NCBI GenBank assembly: GCA_018500065.2
Contig: JAHBAO020000051.1
Coordinates: forward strand, 1 to 6,351
Length of the DNA: 6,351 bases
Direction of reading: 5' to 3'
DNA from: Octadecabacter sp.
Lineage (GTDB): Bacteria; Pseudomonadota; Alphaproteobacteria; Rhodobacterales; Rhodobacteraceae
Both the position numbers and the translations under genes were made by a program. This document shows, piece after piece, positions 1-6,351 of the stretch. Under the pieces are notes generated by a model, which did not search any database, had not been told where the DNA came from, and saw only the letters and a list, made by a program, of their open reading frames with translations. How positions within the stretch are numbered: the first letter of the stretch is position 1; each line of letters opens with the position of its first letter.

Positions 1-1462
1 GGACGCCCTCCCCGGGCAGATCACCGCTGAAAAGACCCGCGATCTGCTGCACTCCGCCGCCTCTGCCAATATGAACATGATCCGCATCTGGGGCGGCGGG
101 CGCTATGAACCCGACAGCTTTTATGATGCCTGCGATGAATTGGGCCTGCTGGTCTGGCAGGATTTCATGTTCGCCTGCAATCTCTATCCATCCGACCCCG
201 CCTATCTGGCGAATGTGCGCGCAGAGGTGGCCGACAACGTCGCGCGGATGCACCACCACGCCTGTCTGGCCCTGTGGTGCGGCGACAATGAACTGGTCGG
301 CGCGCTGACGTGGTATGATGTCAGCCGCGACGACCGCGACCGCTACCTTGTGAACTACGACCGGCTGAACCGCTGTATCGAAGACGCGTTGCGCGACACC
401 GACCCCCATGCAAACTGGTGGCCGTCCAGCCCCTCCACGGGGCCGCTGTCTTTTGGCGATGCCTGGCATGATGACAGCAGCGGCGATATGCATTTCTGGT
501 CCGTCTGGCATGAAGGTCGTGATTTCGACCATTACCGCGATGTCTCGCCCCGTTTCTGTTCCGAATTCGGCTTCCAAAGCTATCCTTCTATGGATGTGAT
601 CCGCCAGTTCGCCGATCCTGCGGATTTCAACATCGCCGCCCCCGTGATGGAGGCGCACCAGAAGAACGCAGGCGGCAATGCCCGTATCGCGGAAACCATG
701 TTCCGCTATTTCCGCTTTCCTGTGGATTTCGAGAATTTCGTTTACGTCAGTCAGGTGCAGCAGGCCCTTGCGATCAAAACCGCCGTGACCCAGTGGCGTG
801 GGCTGAAGCCCCATTGCATGGGCACGCTGATCTGGCAGTTGAACGACACGTGGCCGGTCTGTTCATGGGCGTCGCTTGATTATGGCGGCGGCTGGAAAGT
901 GCTGCACCACCTCAGCCGCGATTTCTATGCACCTGTCACCGTGGTCGTTATGCCCGATGGCGATGATCTGGTGCTGCGCGGCGTAAACGACCACCGCAGT
1001 GATGTGAGCATTGAGGTTACAGCCAACGCCTGCGCGATGGACGGCACCGCGCGGGCATTGGGACAGGGCAAGGGGCAGATCGGCGCCGAGGCGGTTGAGC
1101 TGCTGCGCGTGCCGCTGGCTGATCTGGGCCATCAGGACATGCTGTCATTCGGCTGGACAGCCAGCGACGGCAGCACGGGCAGCGATGTTTACGCGCCCCA
1201 ACCCTACAAGGCCTACGATCTGCGCCCCGCCGGTCTGACCTGTAAGACCACCCGCGATGGCGATGCCCATGTGCTGCACATCACCGCGCAAAACATGGCG
1301 TTTTTCGTCACAGCACACGCCTGCGTTCCCGGCAGGTTCGACCGCAACGCGATCCACCTTGCCCCGGGTCATACAGCCACGCTGCGGTTCACACCGCAGG
1401 ACGCGGATGCGAGCCCCTATTTCACCCTGCGCGATCTGCACAGCGCCACTTACATCATCTGA
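1..1462 (+). CDS. Beta-mannosidase-type glycoside hydrolase family 2, C-terminal part (5' end outside window)
   Basis: Hydrolyses terminal beta-mannosyl residues from oligosaccharides, judging by family. The frame is open from base 2, and 23 codons precede the first ATG at 71. That ATG lies inside the conserved ANMNMIRIWGGG segment of the GH2 TIM barrel, so it is internal and not a start. About 486 residues are visible; intact relatives are roughly 800-850 residues, so the N-terminal sugar-binding and sandwich domains are missing. The general acid/base is the Glu of WCGDNE (codon 290-292) and the nucleophile is the Glu of SEFGFQS (codon 563-565); both are present. The segment GTLIWQLNDTWPVCSW (about 830-870) is typical of the end of the barrel. 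From about 930 onward the protein is a mannosidase-type Ig-like beta-sandwich tail, ending in LRDLHSATYII. The stop at 1460-1462 is followed after 9 bases by the next gene, so they are probably co-transcribed. The family call is firm; strict mannose specificity is inferred. Confidence 0.93.
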   Translation, partial: DALPGQITAEKTRDLLHSAASANMNMIRIWGGGRYEPDSFYDACDELGLLVWQDFMFACNLYPSDPAYLANVRAEVADNVARMHHHACLALWCGDNELVGALTWYDVSRDDRDRYLVNYDRLNRCIEDALRDTDPHANWWPSSPSTGPLSFGDAWHDDSSGDMHFWSVWHEGRDFDHYRDVSPRFCSEFGFQSYPSMDVIRQFADPADFNIAAPVMEAHQKNAGGNARIAETMFRYFRFPVDFENFVYVSQVQQALAIKTAVTQWRGLKPHCMGTLIWQLNDTWPVCSWASLDYGGGWKVLHHLSRDFYAPVTVVVMPDGDDLVLRGVNDHRSDVSIEVTANACAMDGTARALGQGKGQIGAEAVELLRVPLADLGHQDMLSFGWTASDGSTGSDVYAPQPYKAYDLRPAGLTCKTTRDGDAHVLHITAQNMAFFVTAHACVPGRFDRNAIHLAPGHTATLRFTPQDADASPYFTLRDLHSATYII

Positions 1463-1465
1463 GGA
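1461..1465 (+). promoter_or_regulatory. Ribosome binding site of the TIM-barrel gene, overlapping the upstream stop
   Basis: GAGGA begins inside the TGA stop of the beta-mannosidase gene and lies 6 bases before the ATG at 1472. It supports that start and suggests translational coupling between the two genes. Confidence 0.7.
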
Positions 1466-1471
1466 CACGAT

Positions 1472-2215
1472 ATGACAGATTTTTCCTACCAGCTTTACAG
1501 CTCCCGCGACTTTGGCCCGCTGGCCGACACGTTCCAGATGCTGGCCGCGCTTGGCTACGCCCATGTAGAAGGCGTCGGACCCGCGTATGAAGACATCGAC
1601 GCCACGAAAAAAGCGCTCGATGACACCGGCCTGACCATGCCGTCCGGCCATTTCGGCGTGGATCTGATCACGGGCGATCCGTCCGGCGTGATGAAAACTG
1701 CGCGCGCGCTGGGGATGAAAAAGATCATCGTGCCCTTCCTGCTGCCCGATGCGCGGCCCGCCGATGCTGCAGGTTGGTCCAGCTTTGCCAAGACGCTCGC
1801 GGCGGCGGGCAAGCCGTTTCAGGATGCGGGCTTCGGCTTTGGCTGGCACAATCATGATTTCGAATTCCACGCATTGGCGACCGGCGAATTGCCCATCGAC
1901 CTGATCTTGGCGCAAGACAATATCGGGCTTGAATTCGACGTGGCATGGGCCGCCGTCGCGGGGCACGATCCGGCACAGGTCATCGACCGCTACGGCAGCC
2001 GCATTATCGCCGCCCATGTGAAAGACCGCGCGCCCGATGGCGAAAACGCCGAACAAGACGGCTGGGCCGCCGCCGGTGAGGGCACGGTGGACTGGCCCGC
2101 ACATTTCGCGGCGTTGAAGACTGCGGGTTGCGATCTGTTCATCATGGAACACGACAAGCCTGCCGATGACCGCGCCTTTGCGAAAACCGCCATCACCTAC
2201 ATGAACACTCTCTGA
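1472..2215 (+). CDS. Sugar phosphate isomerase/epimerase-like protein (xylose isomerase-like TIM barrel)
   Basis: A 247-residue single-domain protein of the xylose isomerase-like/AP endonuclease 2 TIM-barrel superfamily. Members isomerise, epimerise, dehydrate or eliminate on sugars, using a divalent metal. Visible motifs in order are HVEGVGP (31-37), GHFGVDL near 59-65, WHNHDFEF (125-132), GLEFDVAW (152-159), AAHVKDR (180-186) and a GEGTVDW...FIMEHD segment (202-228). Likely metal or catalytic residues by analogy are His126/His128/Glu131, Asp156, His182 and Glu226. Length is near the short end of the family but all barrel landmarks are present, so it looks intact. There is no signal peptide, so it is cytoplasmic. 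The ATG at 1472 has a good GAGGA ribosome site. It sits between a GH2 glycosidase and a Gfo/Idh/MocA oxidoreductase, a pairing common in carbohydrate and inositol catabolic loci. The exact reaction cannot be read from sequence: isomerase, epimerase, dehydratase (IolE-like) and 3-keto-glycoside lyase/hydrolase all remain possible. Confidence 0.88.
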   Translation: MTDFSYQLYSSRDFGPLADTFQMLAALGYAHVEGVGPAYEDIDATKKALDDTGLTMPSGHFGVDLITGDPSGVMKTARALGMKKIIVPFLLPDARPADAAGWSSFAKTLAAAGKPFQDAGFGFGWHNHDFEFHALATGELPIDLILAQDNIGLEFDVAWAAVAGHDPAQVIDRYGSRIIAAHVKDRAPDGENAEQDGWAAAGEGTVDWPAHFAALKTAGCDLFIMEHDKPADDRAFAKTAITYMNTL

Positions 2216-2217
2216 AA

Positions 2218-2222
2218 CAGGA
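2218..2222 (+). promoter_or_regulatory. Ribosome binding site of the oxidoreductase gene
   Basis: CAGGA lies 7 bases before the ATG at 2230 in the 14-base gap between genes. Further in-frame ATGs at 2236 and 2245 follow within a CCATGA repeat. Spacing favours 2230 or 2236; the conserved family start resembles the ATG at 2245 (MNVGLIGCG). Confidence 0.5.
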
Positions 2223-2229
2223 CAAGACC

Positions 2230-3377
2230 ATGACCATGACCACCATGAACGTAGGTTTGATCGGCTGCGGCAATATTTCTGCCGCCTATCTGGGGCTGGC
2301 GCCGGTCTTTAAGGATATCCGCTTTGTCGCCGTGTCCGACATGAACGAAGACACAGCCCTTGCACGGGCCAAGGAATTCGGCGTGAAGGCGCGGACGGTA
2401 ACCGACCTTCTGGCATCGCGCGACATCGACATCGTCGTCAACCTGACGATCCCCGATGCGCATTACGACGTCACCAAGCGGATTCTGGATGCAGGCAAAC
2501 ACGCCTATACCGAAAAGCCGCTGGTGCTGACGCTCAAGCAGGGCAAATCGCTTGCGGATCTGGCGGCAGCCAAGGGCCTGCGCATCGGCTCTGCACCTGA
2601 TACGTTTCTGGGCGGGCGCACCAGCAGGCCCGCCAGATCATCGACGCGGGCGGCATCGGGCGTGTCACCTCCGGCACCGCGCACTTCATGGGACCCGGGA
2701 TGGAGATGTGGCACCCCAACCCCGATTTCTTCTTCAAGCCCGGCGGCGGTCCGGTGCTGGATATGGGGCCGTATTACATCACCAACCTTGTGCAGCTGAT
2801 CGGGCCGGTCAAACGTGTCGCCGCCCTTGCCACATCCGCCCAGACCGAGCGCACGATCACATCGCAGCCGCGCGCGGGTGAAACCATACCGGTGCAAACA
2901 CCCACCACGATCCACGCGCTGCTCGAGTTTGAAAACGGCGCAACGATCACCCTGAACGTGAGCTGGGACGTCAAGGCCCACCGCCACGACAACATGGAGC
3001 TTTACGGCACGCAAGGCAGCCTGTTCGTGCCCGACCCCAACCATTTCGGCGGCACGCTTGAGCAATCCGACGCCAGTGGTGCCATCAGCGCAGTCGATGT
3101 CTGGGATCATCCCTTTGGGCAGGCGAACTGGGAGCTGGACGGCAAGGCCCCCCGCGCGAACTACCGCACGGCGGGGCTTGCCGATATGGCCGCGGCCATT
3201 ATCGCGGACCGTCCGCATCGCTGTGGTCTGGATCTGGCCGTGCATGTGACCGACGTGATGGCCAGCATCCTAAAATCGGGCGAAACGGGCAAGTTCATCG
3301 ACATGACAACAACCTGCGAGCGCCCCGCAGCCCTGTCCCCCGATGAGGCCCGCGCGCTGATGGTGGCCCCCGCATGA
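2230..3377 (+). pseudogene. Gfo/Idh/MocA-family NAD(P)-dependent oxidoreductase, interrupted by a one-base frameshift
   Basis: Family members oxidise or reduce a sugar or polyol hydroxyl using NAD(P). The N-terminal half (2230 to about 2615) carries the Rossmann dinucleotide-binding motif GLIGCGNIS (residues 9-17) and the EKPL motif (95-98) with the catalytic-type Lys96. At about 2615/2616 the frame breaks: the first frame runs on as nonsense to a stop at 2799, while family-like sequence resumes one frame over as AHQQARQIIDAGGIGRV from 2616. The C-terminal half continues to the stop at 3375-3377 (an internal ATG lies at 2688) and holds GGGPVLDMGPYY, where Asp178 and Tyr182 take the place of the usual D-x3-H pair. 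Restoring one base gives a 382-residue protein, the normal length, with both domains complete. The rest of the gene has no other damage, so this is either a very recent mutation or a base-calling error in a G-rich stretch. The substrate is unknown; neighbours suggest a mono- or oligosaccharide or glycoside. Confidence 0.88.
2611..2618 (+). other. Frameshift site: apparent one-base deletion in the oxidoreductase gene
   Basis: The sequence reads CTG GGC GGG CGC in the upstream frame. Inserting any single base after the GG at 2614-2615 gives Leu-Gly-Gly-Ala-His-Gln-Gln and joins the two family-like halves without losing a residue. The local run GGGCGGGCG is prone to indel errors. There is no X-XXY-YYZ slippery heptamer, so programmed frameshifting is not favoured. 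Confidence 0.85.
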
Positions 3378-4963
3378 TCCGCAACCCGATCCTGCCCGGC
3401 TTTAACCCCGATCCGTCCTTCTGCCGTGTCGGGGGCGATTACTACATCGCGACATCGACCTTTGAATGGTATCCCGGTGTGCAGATCCACCACAGCACAG
3501 ACCTTGCCAACTGGACCTTGGTGTCGCGCCCGCTGACCCGTGCGGCACAGCTCGACATGCGCGGCAATCCTGACAGTTGTGGCGTCTGGGCGCCGTGTCT
3601 GTCCTATGCGGATGGCAGGTTCTGGCTGGTCTATACAGACGTCAAACGGCTGGAAGGTGACTGGAAGGACGCCCACAACTACATCACCACCTGCGAAACA
3701 ATCGACGGTGACTGGTCCGATCCGTGGTATGTCAATTCCAGCGGCTTTGATCCGTCGCTGTTCCATGATGACGACGGGCGCAAATGGTTCGTCAACATGC
3801 AGTGGAACCACCGCGCCAAAGGCACCGGCGTGAATCCTGCGCACGATAGCTTCGACGGTATTCTGTCACAGGAATGGTCGCCCGATCGCGGGCTGTTCGG
3901 TCCGGTAACCAACATCTACGCCGGCACAGACCGCGGGCTGACCGAAGCGCCGCATCTGTTCAAACACGATGGCTGGTATTACCTGACCACCGCCGAGGGC
4001 GGCACCGGTTACGAGCACGCCGTAACCCTCGCCCGGTCGCGCCATATCAACGGCCCATATGAAGACCACCCCGACAAACATGTCATCACCACCAAAGGCG
4101 CAAGCGGGCATCCGGTTCAGCGCACCGGCCATGGCCAATATGTCGAGGCACCGGACGGGACCGCGTGGCACACCTACCTGATGGGTCGCCCTGTGATGCA
4201 CAACGGCAAACCGTTCTGTGCCACAGGCCGCGAAACCGGCATTGCGCGCTGCGTCTGGCGTGACGGTTGGCTCTATCTTGAGGACGGTGGGTTGCTGCCG
4301 CCCGAAACGGTCCAGCACACTGCGGCAAGCCCCGCCCGCCAAGCGGTCGTCCACGACCGGCTCGACAGCCTGCCGCCGGAGTTCCAGTGGCTGCGCACCC
4401 CCTACCCCGACCGACTGTTCCGCATCGAGACTGGTGCGCTGGTCCTGACGGGTCGCGAAAGCATCGGCAGCTGGTTTGAACAATCCCTTGTCGCGCGGCG
4501 ACAGGAAGATCAGGCGTATGACGCCGCGACCACGCTCGATTTTGCGCCAACGACCTACCAGCAGGGTGCGGGGCTTGTGACCTACTACAACCGGCACAAG
4601 TTCCACGGTGCCTTCATCACCCATGAAGGCGGCCAGCGGTGCCTCACGCTGATTTCGTGCAATGGCGACTGGCCTGCCGGTGCGCTGGATCATCCCATCG
4701 TCCCCGTGCCGATCTCGGATGGCCCTGTGACGCTGTTGGTGGAAGTGCGCGATGCGCAGCAGCAGTTTTTCTATGACACGGGCAAAGGCCCGCAGCCGCT
4801 TGGCCCGCTGCGCGATGCGTCGCATATTTCGGATGAAGGCGCGCAGGGCGAACATGCCTCGTTCACCGGCGCTTTCGTGGGCATGATGGCCTATGATACC
4901 AGCGGACAGGGCGCAGAGGCGCGGTTTACCCGCTTTTCCTACGGCCCCCGCGATCTTTCATGA
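3374..4963 (+). CDS. Glycoside hydrolase family 43 beta-xylosidase-type enzyme (possible xylosidase/arabinofuranosidase)
   Basis: A 529-residue inverting exo-glycosidase expected to release xylose (some relatives also arabinose) from non-reducing ends of short xylo-oligosaccharides. The N-terminal five-bladed propeller opens with NPILPGFNPDPSFCRVGG. The three GH43 acidic residues are visible: base Asp13 (NPDPS), pKa-modulating Asp126 (SSGFDPSLF) and acid Glu191 (LTEAPHLF). Other landmarks shared with characterised beta-xylosidases of the Selenomonas SXA type are STFEWYPGVQIHHS (28-41), NPDSCGVWAP (65-74), His253 (TGHGQ) and Arg286 (GRETGIAR). From about residue 335 a C-terminal beta-sandwich (GH43 C2 type) follows, ending near AYDTSGQGAEARFTRFSYGP. 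Length fits this subgroup and the gene looks intact. There is no signal peptide, so it is cytoplasmic and acts on imported oligosaccharides. Its ATG overlaps the oxidoreductase stop as ATGA, with only a weak GGTGG at 3362-3366, which suggests translational coupling. It is the last gene of the plus-strand operon. Xylosidase activity is the best guess; alpha-L-arabinofuranosidase is the main alternative. Confidence 0.93.
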   Translation: MIRNPILPGFNPDPSFCRVGGDYYIATSTFEWYPGVQIHHSTDLANWTLVSRPLTRAAQLDMRGNPDSCGVWAPCLSYADGRFWLVYTDVKRLEGDWKDAHNYITTCETIDGDWSDPWYVNSSGFDPSLFHDDDGRKWFVNMQWNHRAKGTGVNPAHDSFDGILSQEWSPDRGLFGPVTNIYAGTDRGLTEAPHLFKHDGWYYLTTAEGGTGYEHAVTLARSRHINGPYEDHPDKHVITTKGASGHPVQRTGHGQYVEAPDGTAWHTYLMGRPVMHNGKPFCATGRETGIARCVWRDGWLYLEDGGLLPPETVQHTAASPARQAVVHDRLDSLPPEFQWLRTPYPDRLFRIETGALVLTGRESIGSWFEQSLVARRQEDQAYDAATTLDFAPTTYQQGAGLVTYYNRHKFHGAFITHEGGQRCLTLISCNGDWPAGALDHPIVPVPISDGPVTLLVEVRDAQQQFFYDTGKGPQPLGPLRDASHISDEGAQGEHASFTGAFVGMMAYDTSGQGAEARFTRFSYGPRDLS

Positions 4964-4992
4964 AACACTGAGAGAATCATCATTGAAAAATC

Positions 4993-5020
4993 GCCACCGG
5001 CACGCATCTGTGCCGGTGGC
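4993..5020 (-). terminator. Intrinsic terminator of the minus-strand transporter operon
   Basis: A perfect 11-bp inverted repeat (GCCACCGGCAC / GTGCCGGTGGC) has a 6-base loop at 5004-5009. Read on the minus strand it starts 12 bases after the binding-protein stop and is followed by GATTTTTC, the T-tract of a rho-independent terminator. On the plus strand the stem is followed by AAAGACAG with no T-tract. It may therefore only weakly terminate the plus operon, whose last stop lies 29 bases before the stem. Confidence 0.85.
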
Positions 5021-5032
5021 AAAGACAGCGAC

Positions 5033-5986
5033 TTAGAACGGGCTGTCAGGATAGTAGAAGTCCATCGCGTTTTCTTGGGTGATCAGAACGGAACCGATCA
5101 CGAAATCACCCGACACCGGTGCGTTTGATGTCAAACCCACGGCCGTCAGTTCAATCGCAGTTGCGATCATGGACGGTGGATATGTGACGTTGGCAGGGAT
5201 CATCGCATCGCCATCGGCTGTCCGCCGGATCATTTCCTTCATGCCAGCGCCGCCCAGAACGAACTGGACATCGTCACGGCCAGCCGCCTCGATTGCCGCC
5301 AAAACACCGATGGCCATGTCATCGTCCGAAGCCCAGACAGCATCTATGTTTTCATACTTGGACAGGAAATCCTGCATCACAGTAAAGCTGTCATCGCGGT
5401 TCCAGTTGCCGTGCTCCATGTCCAGCACGTTGATGCCTGACCCTTCGATCGCAGCGGTGAAGGCGTCGACGCGCTCGTTGTCGATGGTGGTCGGGATGCC
5501 GCGGAACACAACGATGTCGCCGCCATCGGGCATTTTCGACACCATGTAATTGCCCGAGACGGTGCCAAAGCCGGTGTTGTCGCCTGCAACGTAAAGGTCT
5601 TCGATGCCCTCCACAGACAAGCCGCGGTCAACAACCGTCACCCACGCACCACTGTCAGCAACAGCTTGCACCGGTGGCGTCAGCGGATCGGATTCGAATG
5701 GCAGCACAACCAGCGCGTCAATGTTGCGGGTCGCGACCATGTCTTCGATGTCATTGACCTGCTTGCCGGGATCAGAGGCCGTCGCGAGGACGAAATCCAG
5801 ACCCGGATAGACTTCTTCGAGGCGTTCAACGGTTTCGGCGGCATGGAAGTTCATTCCACCGGCCCAGCCGTGTGTGGCGGCCGGAATGGACACGCCGATC
5901 ACCTTGACCTCGTGGCCATCCGCAAATGCAGCGGTGCTGACAGCCGTGGCAAGTACCGTGGCGATAAGTGCTTTGGTATATTTCAT
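5033..5986 (-). CDS. Sugar ABC transporter periplasmic substrate-binding protein (RbsB-like, Peripla_BP_4)
   Basis: A 317-residue periplasmic receptor that captures a sugar and delivers it to the membrane permease. The first 22 residues form a classic signal peptide: positive MKYTK, a hydrophobic core and AAFA before Asp23, which fits signal peptidase I cleavage. The mature protein has the two-lobe type I fold of the RbsB/ChvE group. Likely ligand contacts are the aromatic segment THGWAGGMNFHA (38-49), Asp120-Arg121 in VVDRGL, Asn170/Arg172 in DNERVDAF, and Asp221-Asp222 in WASDDDMAIG (218-227). The start at 5986 has a very strong AGGGAGGAG ribosome site. The gene lies 33 bases downstream of the permease gene and is followed by a terminator, so it closes the operon. 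Binding proteins are more often the first gene in such operons. The ligand is not readable from sequence; the glycosidases alongside suggest a pentose, hexose or short oligosaccharide. Confidence 0.93.
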   Translation of the reverse strand: MKYTKALIATVLATAVSTAAFADGHEVKVIGVSIPAATHGWAGGMNFHAAETVERLEEVYPGLDFVLATASDPGKQVNDIEDMVATRNIDALVVLPFESDPLTPPVQAVADSGAWVTVVDRGLSVEGIEDLYVAGDNTGFGTVSGNYMVSKMPDGGDIVVFRGIPTTIDNERVDAFTAAIEGSGINVLDMEHGNWNRDDSFTVMQDFLSKYENIDAVWASDDDMAIGVLAAIEAAGRDDVQFVLGGAGMKEMIRRTADGDAMIPANVTYPPSMIATAIELTAVGLTSNAPVSGDFVIGSVLITQENAMDFYYPDSPF

Positions 5987-5991
5987 GTTTG

Positions 5992-6000
5992 CTCCTCCCT
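5992..6000 (-). promoter_or_regulatory. Strong Shine-Dalgarno sequence of the binding-protein gene
   Basis: Read on the minus strand the sequence is AGGGAGGAG, followed by CAAAC and the ATG ending at 5986. It is nearly fully complementary to the 16S rRNA tail and much stronger than the other ribosome sites in the window. This fits the need for an excess of binding protein over permease. Confidence 0.8.
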
Positions 6001-6019
6001 TGAAGCGTTAGCACGCGGC

Positions 6020-6351
6020 CTACGTCGCCGCCTTTCGTTCGCGCTGCAGGATAACAGCGAGAATAATGATGACGCCTTGGATCGCGCCGTTCAGATAGGG
6101 CGATACAAAGTCGGTCAGATTAAGGATATTGCCGATCAGGCTGAGGATCAGCACACCGATCACGGTGCCCCAAACGCGGCCAAACCCGCCTTTGAGCACG
6201 GTGCCACCGATGATGACGGCGGCGATGGCCTCCAGCTCCCACAGAACCCCGGTCGAGGCAGACGCAGAGCCAAGGCGCGGCACATACATGATCGTCGCAA
6301 TGCCCACCAGAATGCCTAAAGCAGCATAAGAAATCAGGCGGGTGCGGCGCA
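6020..6351 (-). CDS. Sugar ABC transporter permease (RbsC-like, BPD_transp_2 family), C-terminal part; 5' end outside window
   Basis: Inner-membrane channel subunit of the ribose/xylose/arabinose-type sugar importers; it works with the neighbouring binding protein and with an ATPase not present here. The frame stays open to the right window edge (RRTRLISYAALGILVGIATIMYVPR at its visible start is read with an incomplete first codon), so the GTG at 6307 is internal. About 110 residues are visible, roughly the last third of a usual 320-350-residue permease. The family hallmark ELEAIAAVIIGGTVLKGGFG (about 6162-6240) is clear. It is followed by the hydrophobic segments VWGTVIGVLILSLIGNIL and a last membrane span, GVIIILAVIL, then a basic tail (QRERKAAT) and a TAG stop. 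The binding-protein gene follows after 33 bases in the same operon. Substrate specificity cannot be assigned. Confidence 0.9.
   Translation of the reverse strand, partial: RRTRLISYAALGILVGIATIMYVPRLGSASASTGVLWELEAIAAVIIGGTVLKGGFGRVWGTVIGVLILSLIGNILNLTDFVSPYLNGAIQGVIIILAVILQRERKAAT

Noticed and set aside
71..73. ATG at 71 as the start of the beta-mannosidase
   Set aside because: The frame is open to the left edge and the ATG falls inside the conserved GH2 core motif, so the gene begins outside the window.
1145..2152. A 335-codon open frame on the minus strand opposite the TIM-barrel gene
   Set aside because: It is antisense to a clearly conserved gene, has no recognisable domain, is rich in Arg, Gly, Ala and His, and is of the kind expected by chance in GC-rich coding DNA.
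2605..2625. Programmed minus-one ribosomal frameshift joining the two oxidoreductase halves
   Set aside because: A slip back by one base would give exactly the right protein, but there is no slippery heptamer, I saw no obvious pseudoknot, and the family is not known to me to use frameshifting.
2505..3245. A 246-codon minus-strand open frame opposite the oxidoreductase
   Set aside because: It is antisense to the C-terminal half of the oxidoreductase and has no family features of its own. It does not explain the frameshift.
3866..4855. A 329-codon open frame on the minus strand inside the GH43 gene
   Set aside because: It is a shadow of the GH43 reading frame; the plus strand carries all catalytic motifs and the antisense product resembles no family.
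6005..6016. Small inverted repeat GCGT-TAGC-ACGC between permease and binding-protein genes
   Set aside because: Only 4 bp of stem and no T-tract; too weak to call a terminator or an operator.
5666..6319. A 217-codon plus-strand open frame spanning the binding-protein/permease junction
   Set aside because: It runs across two clearly real minus-strand genes and their strong ribosome site, and its composition is that of a GC-rich shadow.

Overview
The window looks like part of a carbohydrate-utilisation locus from a GC-rich Gram-negative bacterium. An alphaproteobacterium of the Rhodobacterales/roseobacter type is my best guess. This rests on overall composition, the style of the proteins and a RbsB/RbsC-type ABC transporter next to intracellular glycosidases; no marker gene in the window proves it.

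Layout. Positions 1-4963 hold a tightly packed plus-strand operon of four genes: (1) the C-terminal part of a GH2 beta-mannosidase that enters from outside the window; (2) a xylose-isomerase-like TIM-barrel protein (1472-2215); (3) a Gfo/Idh/MocA-family NAD(P)-dependent oxidoreductase (2230-3377) whose reading frame is broken by one apparently missing base near 2615/2616; (4) a GH43 beta-xylosidase-type glycosidase (3374-4963) that overlaps the previous stop by an ATGA. A second operon converges from the right on the minus strand. It contains the 3' part of a RbsC-like sugar permease (6020-6351, entering from outside) and then a periplasmic sugar-binding protein (5033-5986). The two operons meet in a 69-bp gap holding a perfect 11-bp stem-loop, which reads as an intrinsic terminator for the minus-strand operon.

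How the genes fit together. The binding protein and permease would carry a sugar or short oligosaccharide across the inner membrane. Neither glycosidase shows a membrane anchor in what is visible, and the GH43 protein begins without a signal peptide, so trimming of mannosyl and xylosyl (or arabinosyl) units is probably cytoplasmic. The isomerase-like protein and the oxidoreductase would then process the released sugar or an unusual glycoside. This pairing of families is also found in known C3-oxidation/elimination routes for glycosides, so such a route is a reasonable but unproven hypothesis here.

I recognise every gene at family level and see no clearly new system. The most notable points are the single-base frameshift in an otherwise full-length dehydrogenase gene, and the possible oxidative glycoside-processing pair between two hydrolases. 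I see no RNA genes, mobile elements, CRISPR arrays or long repeats.
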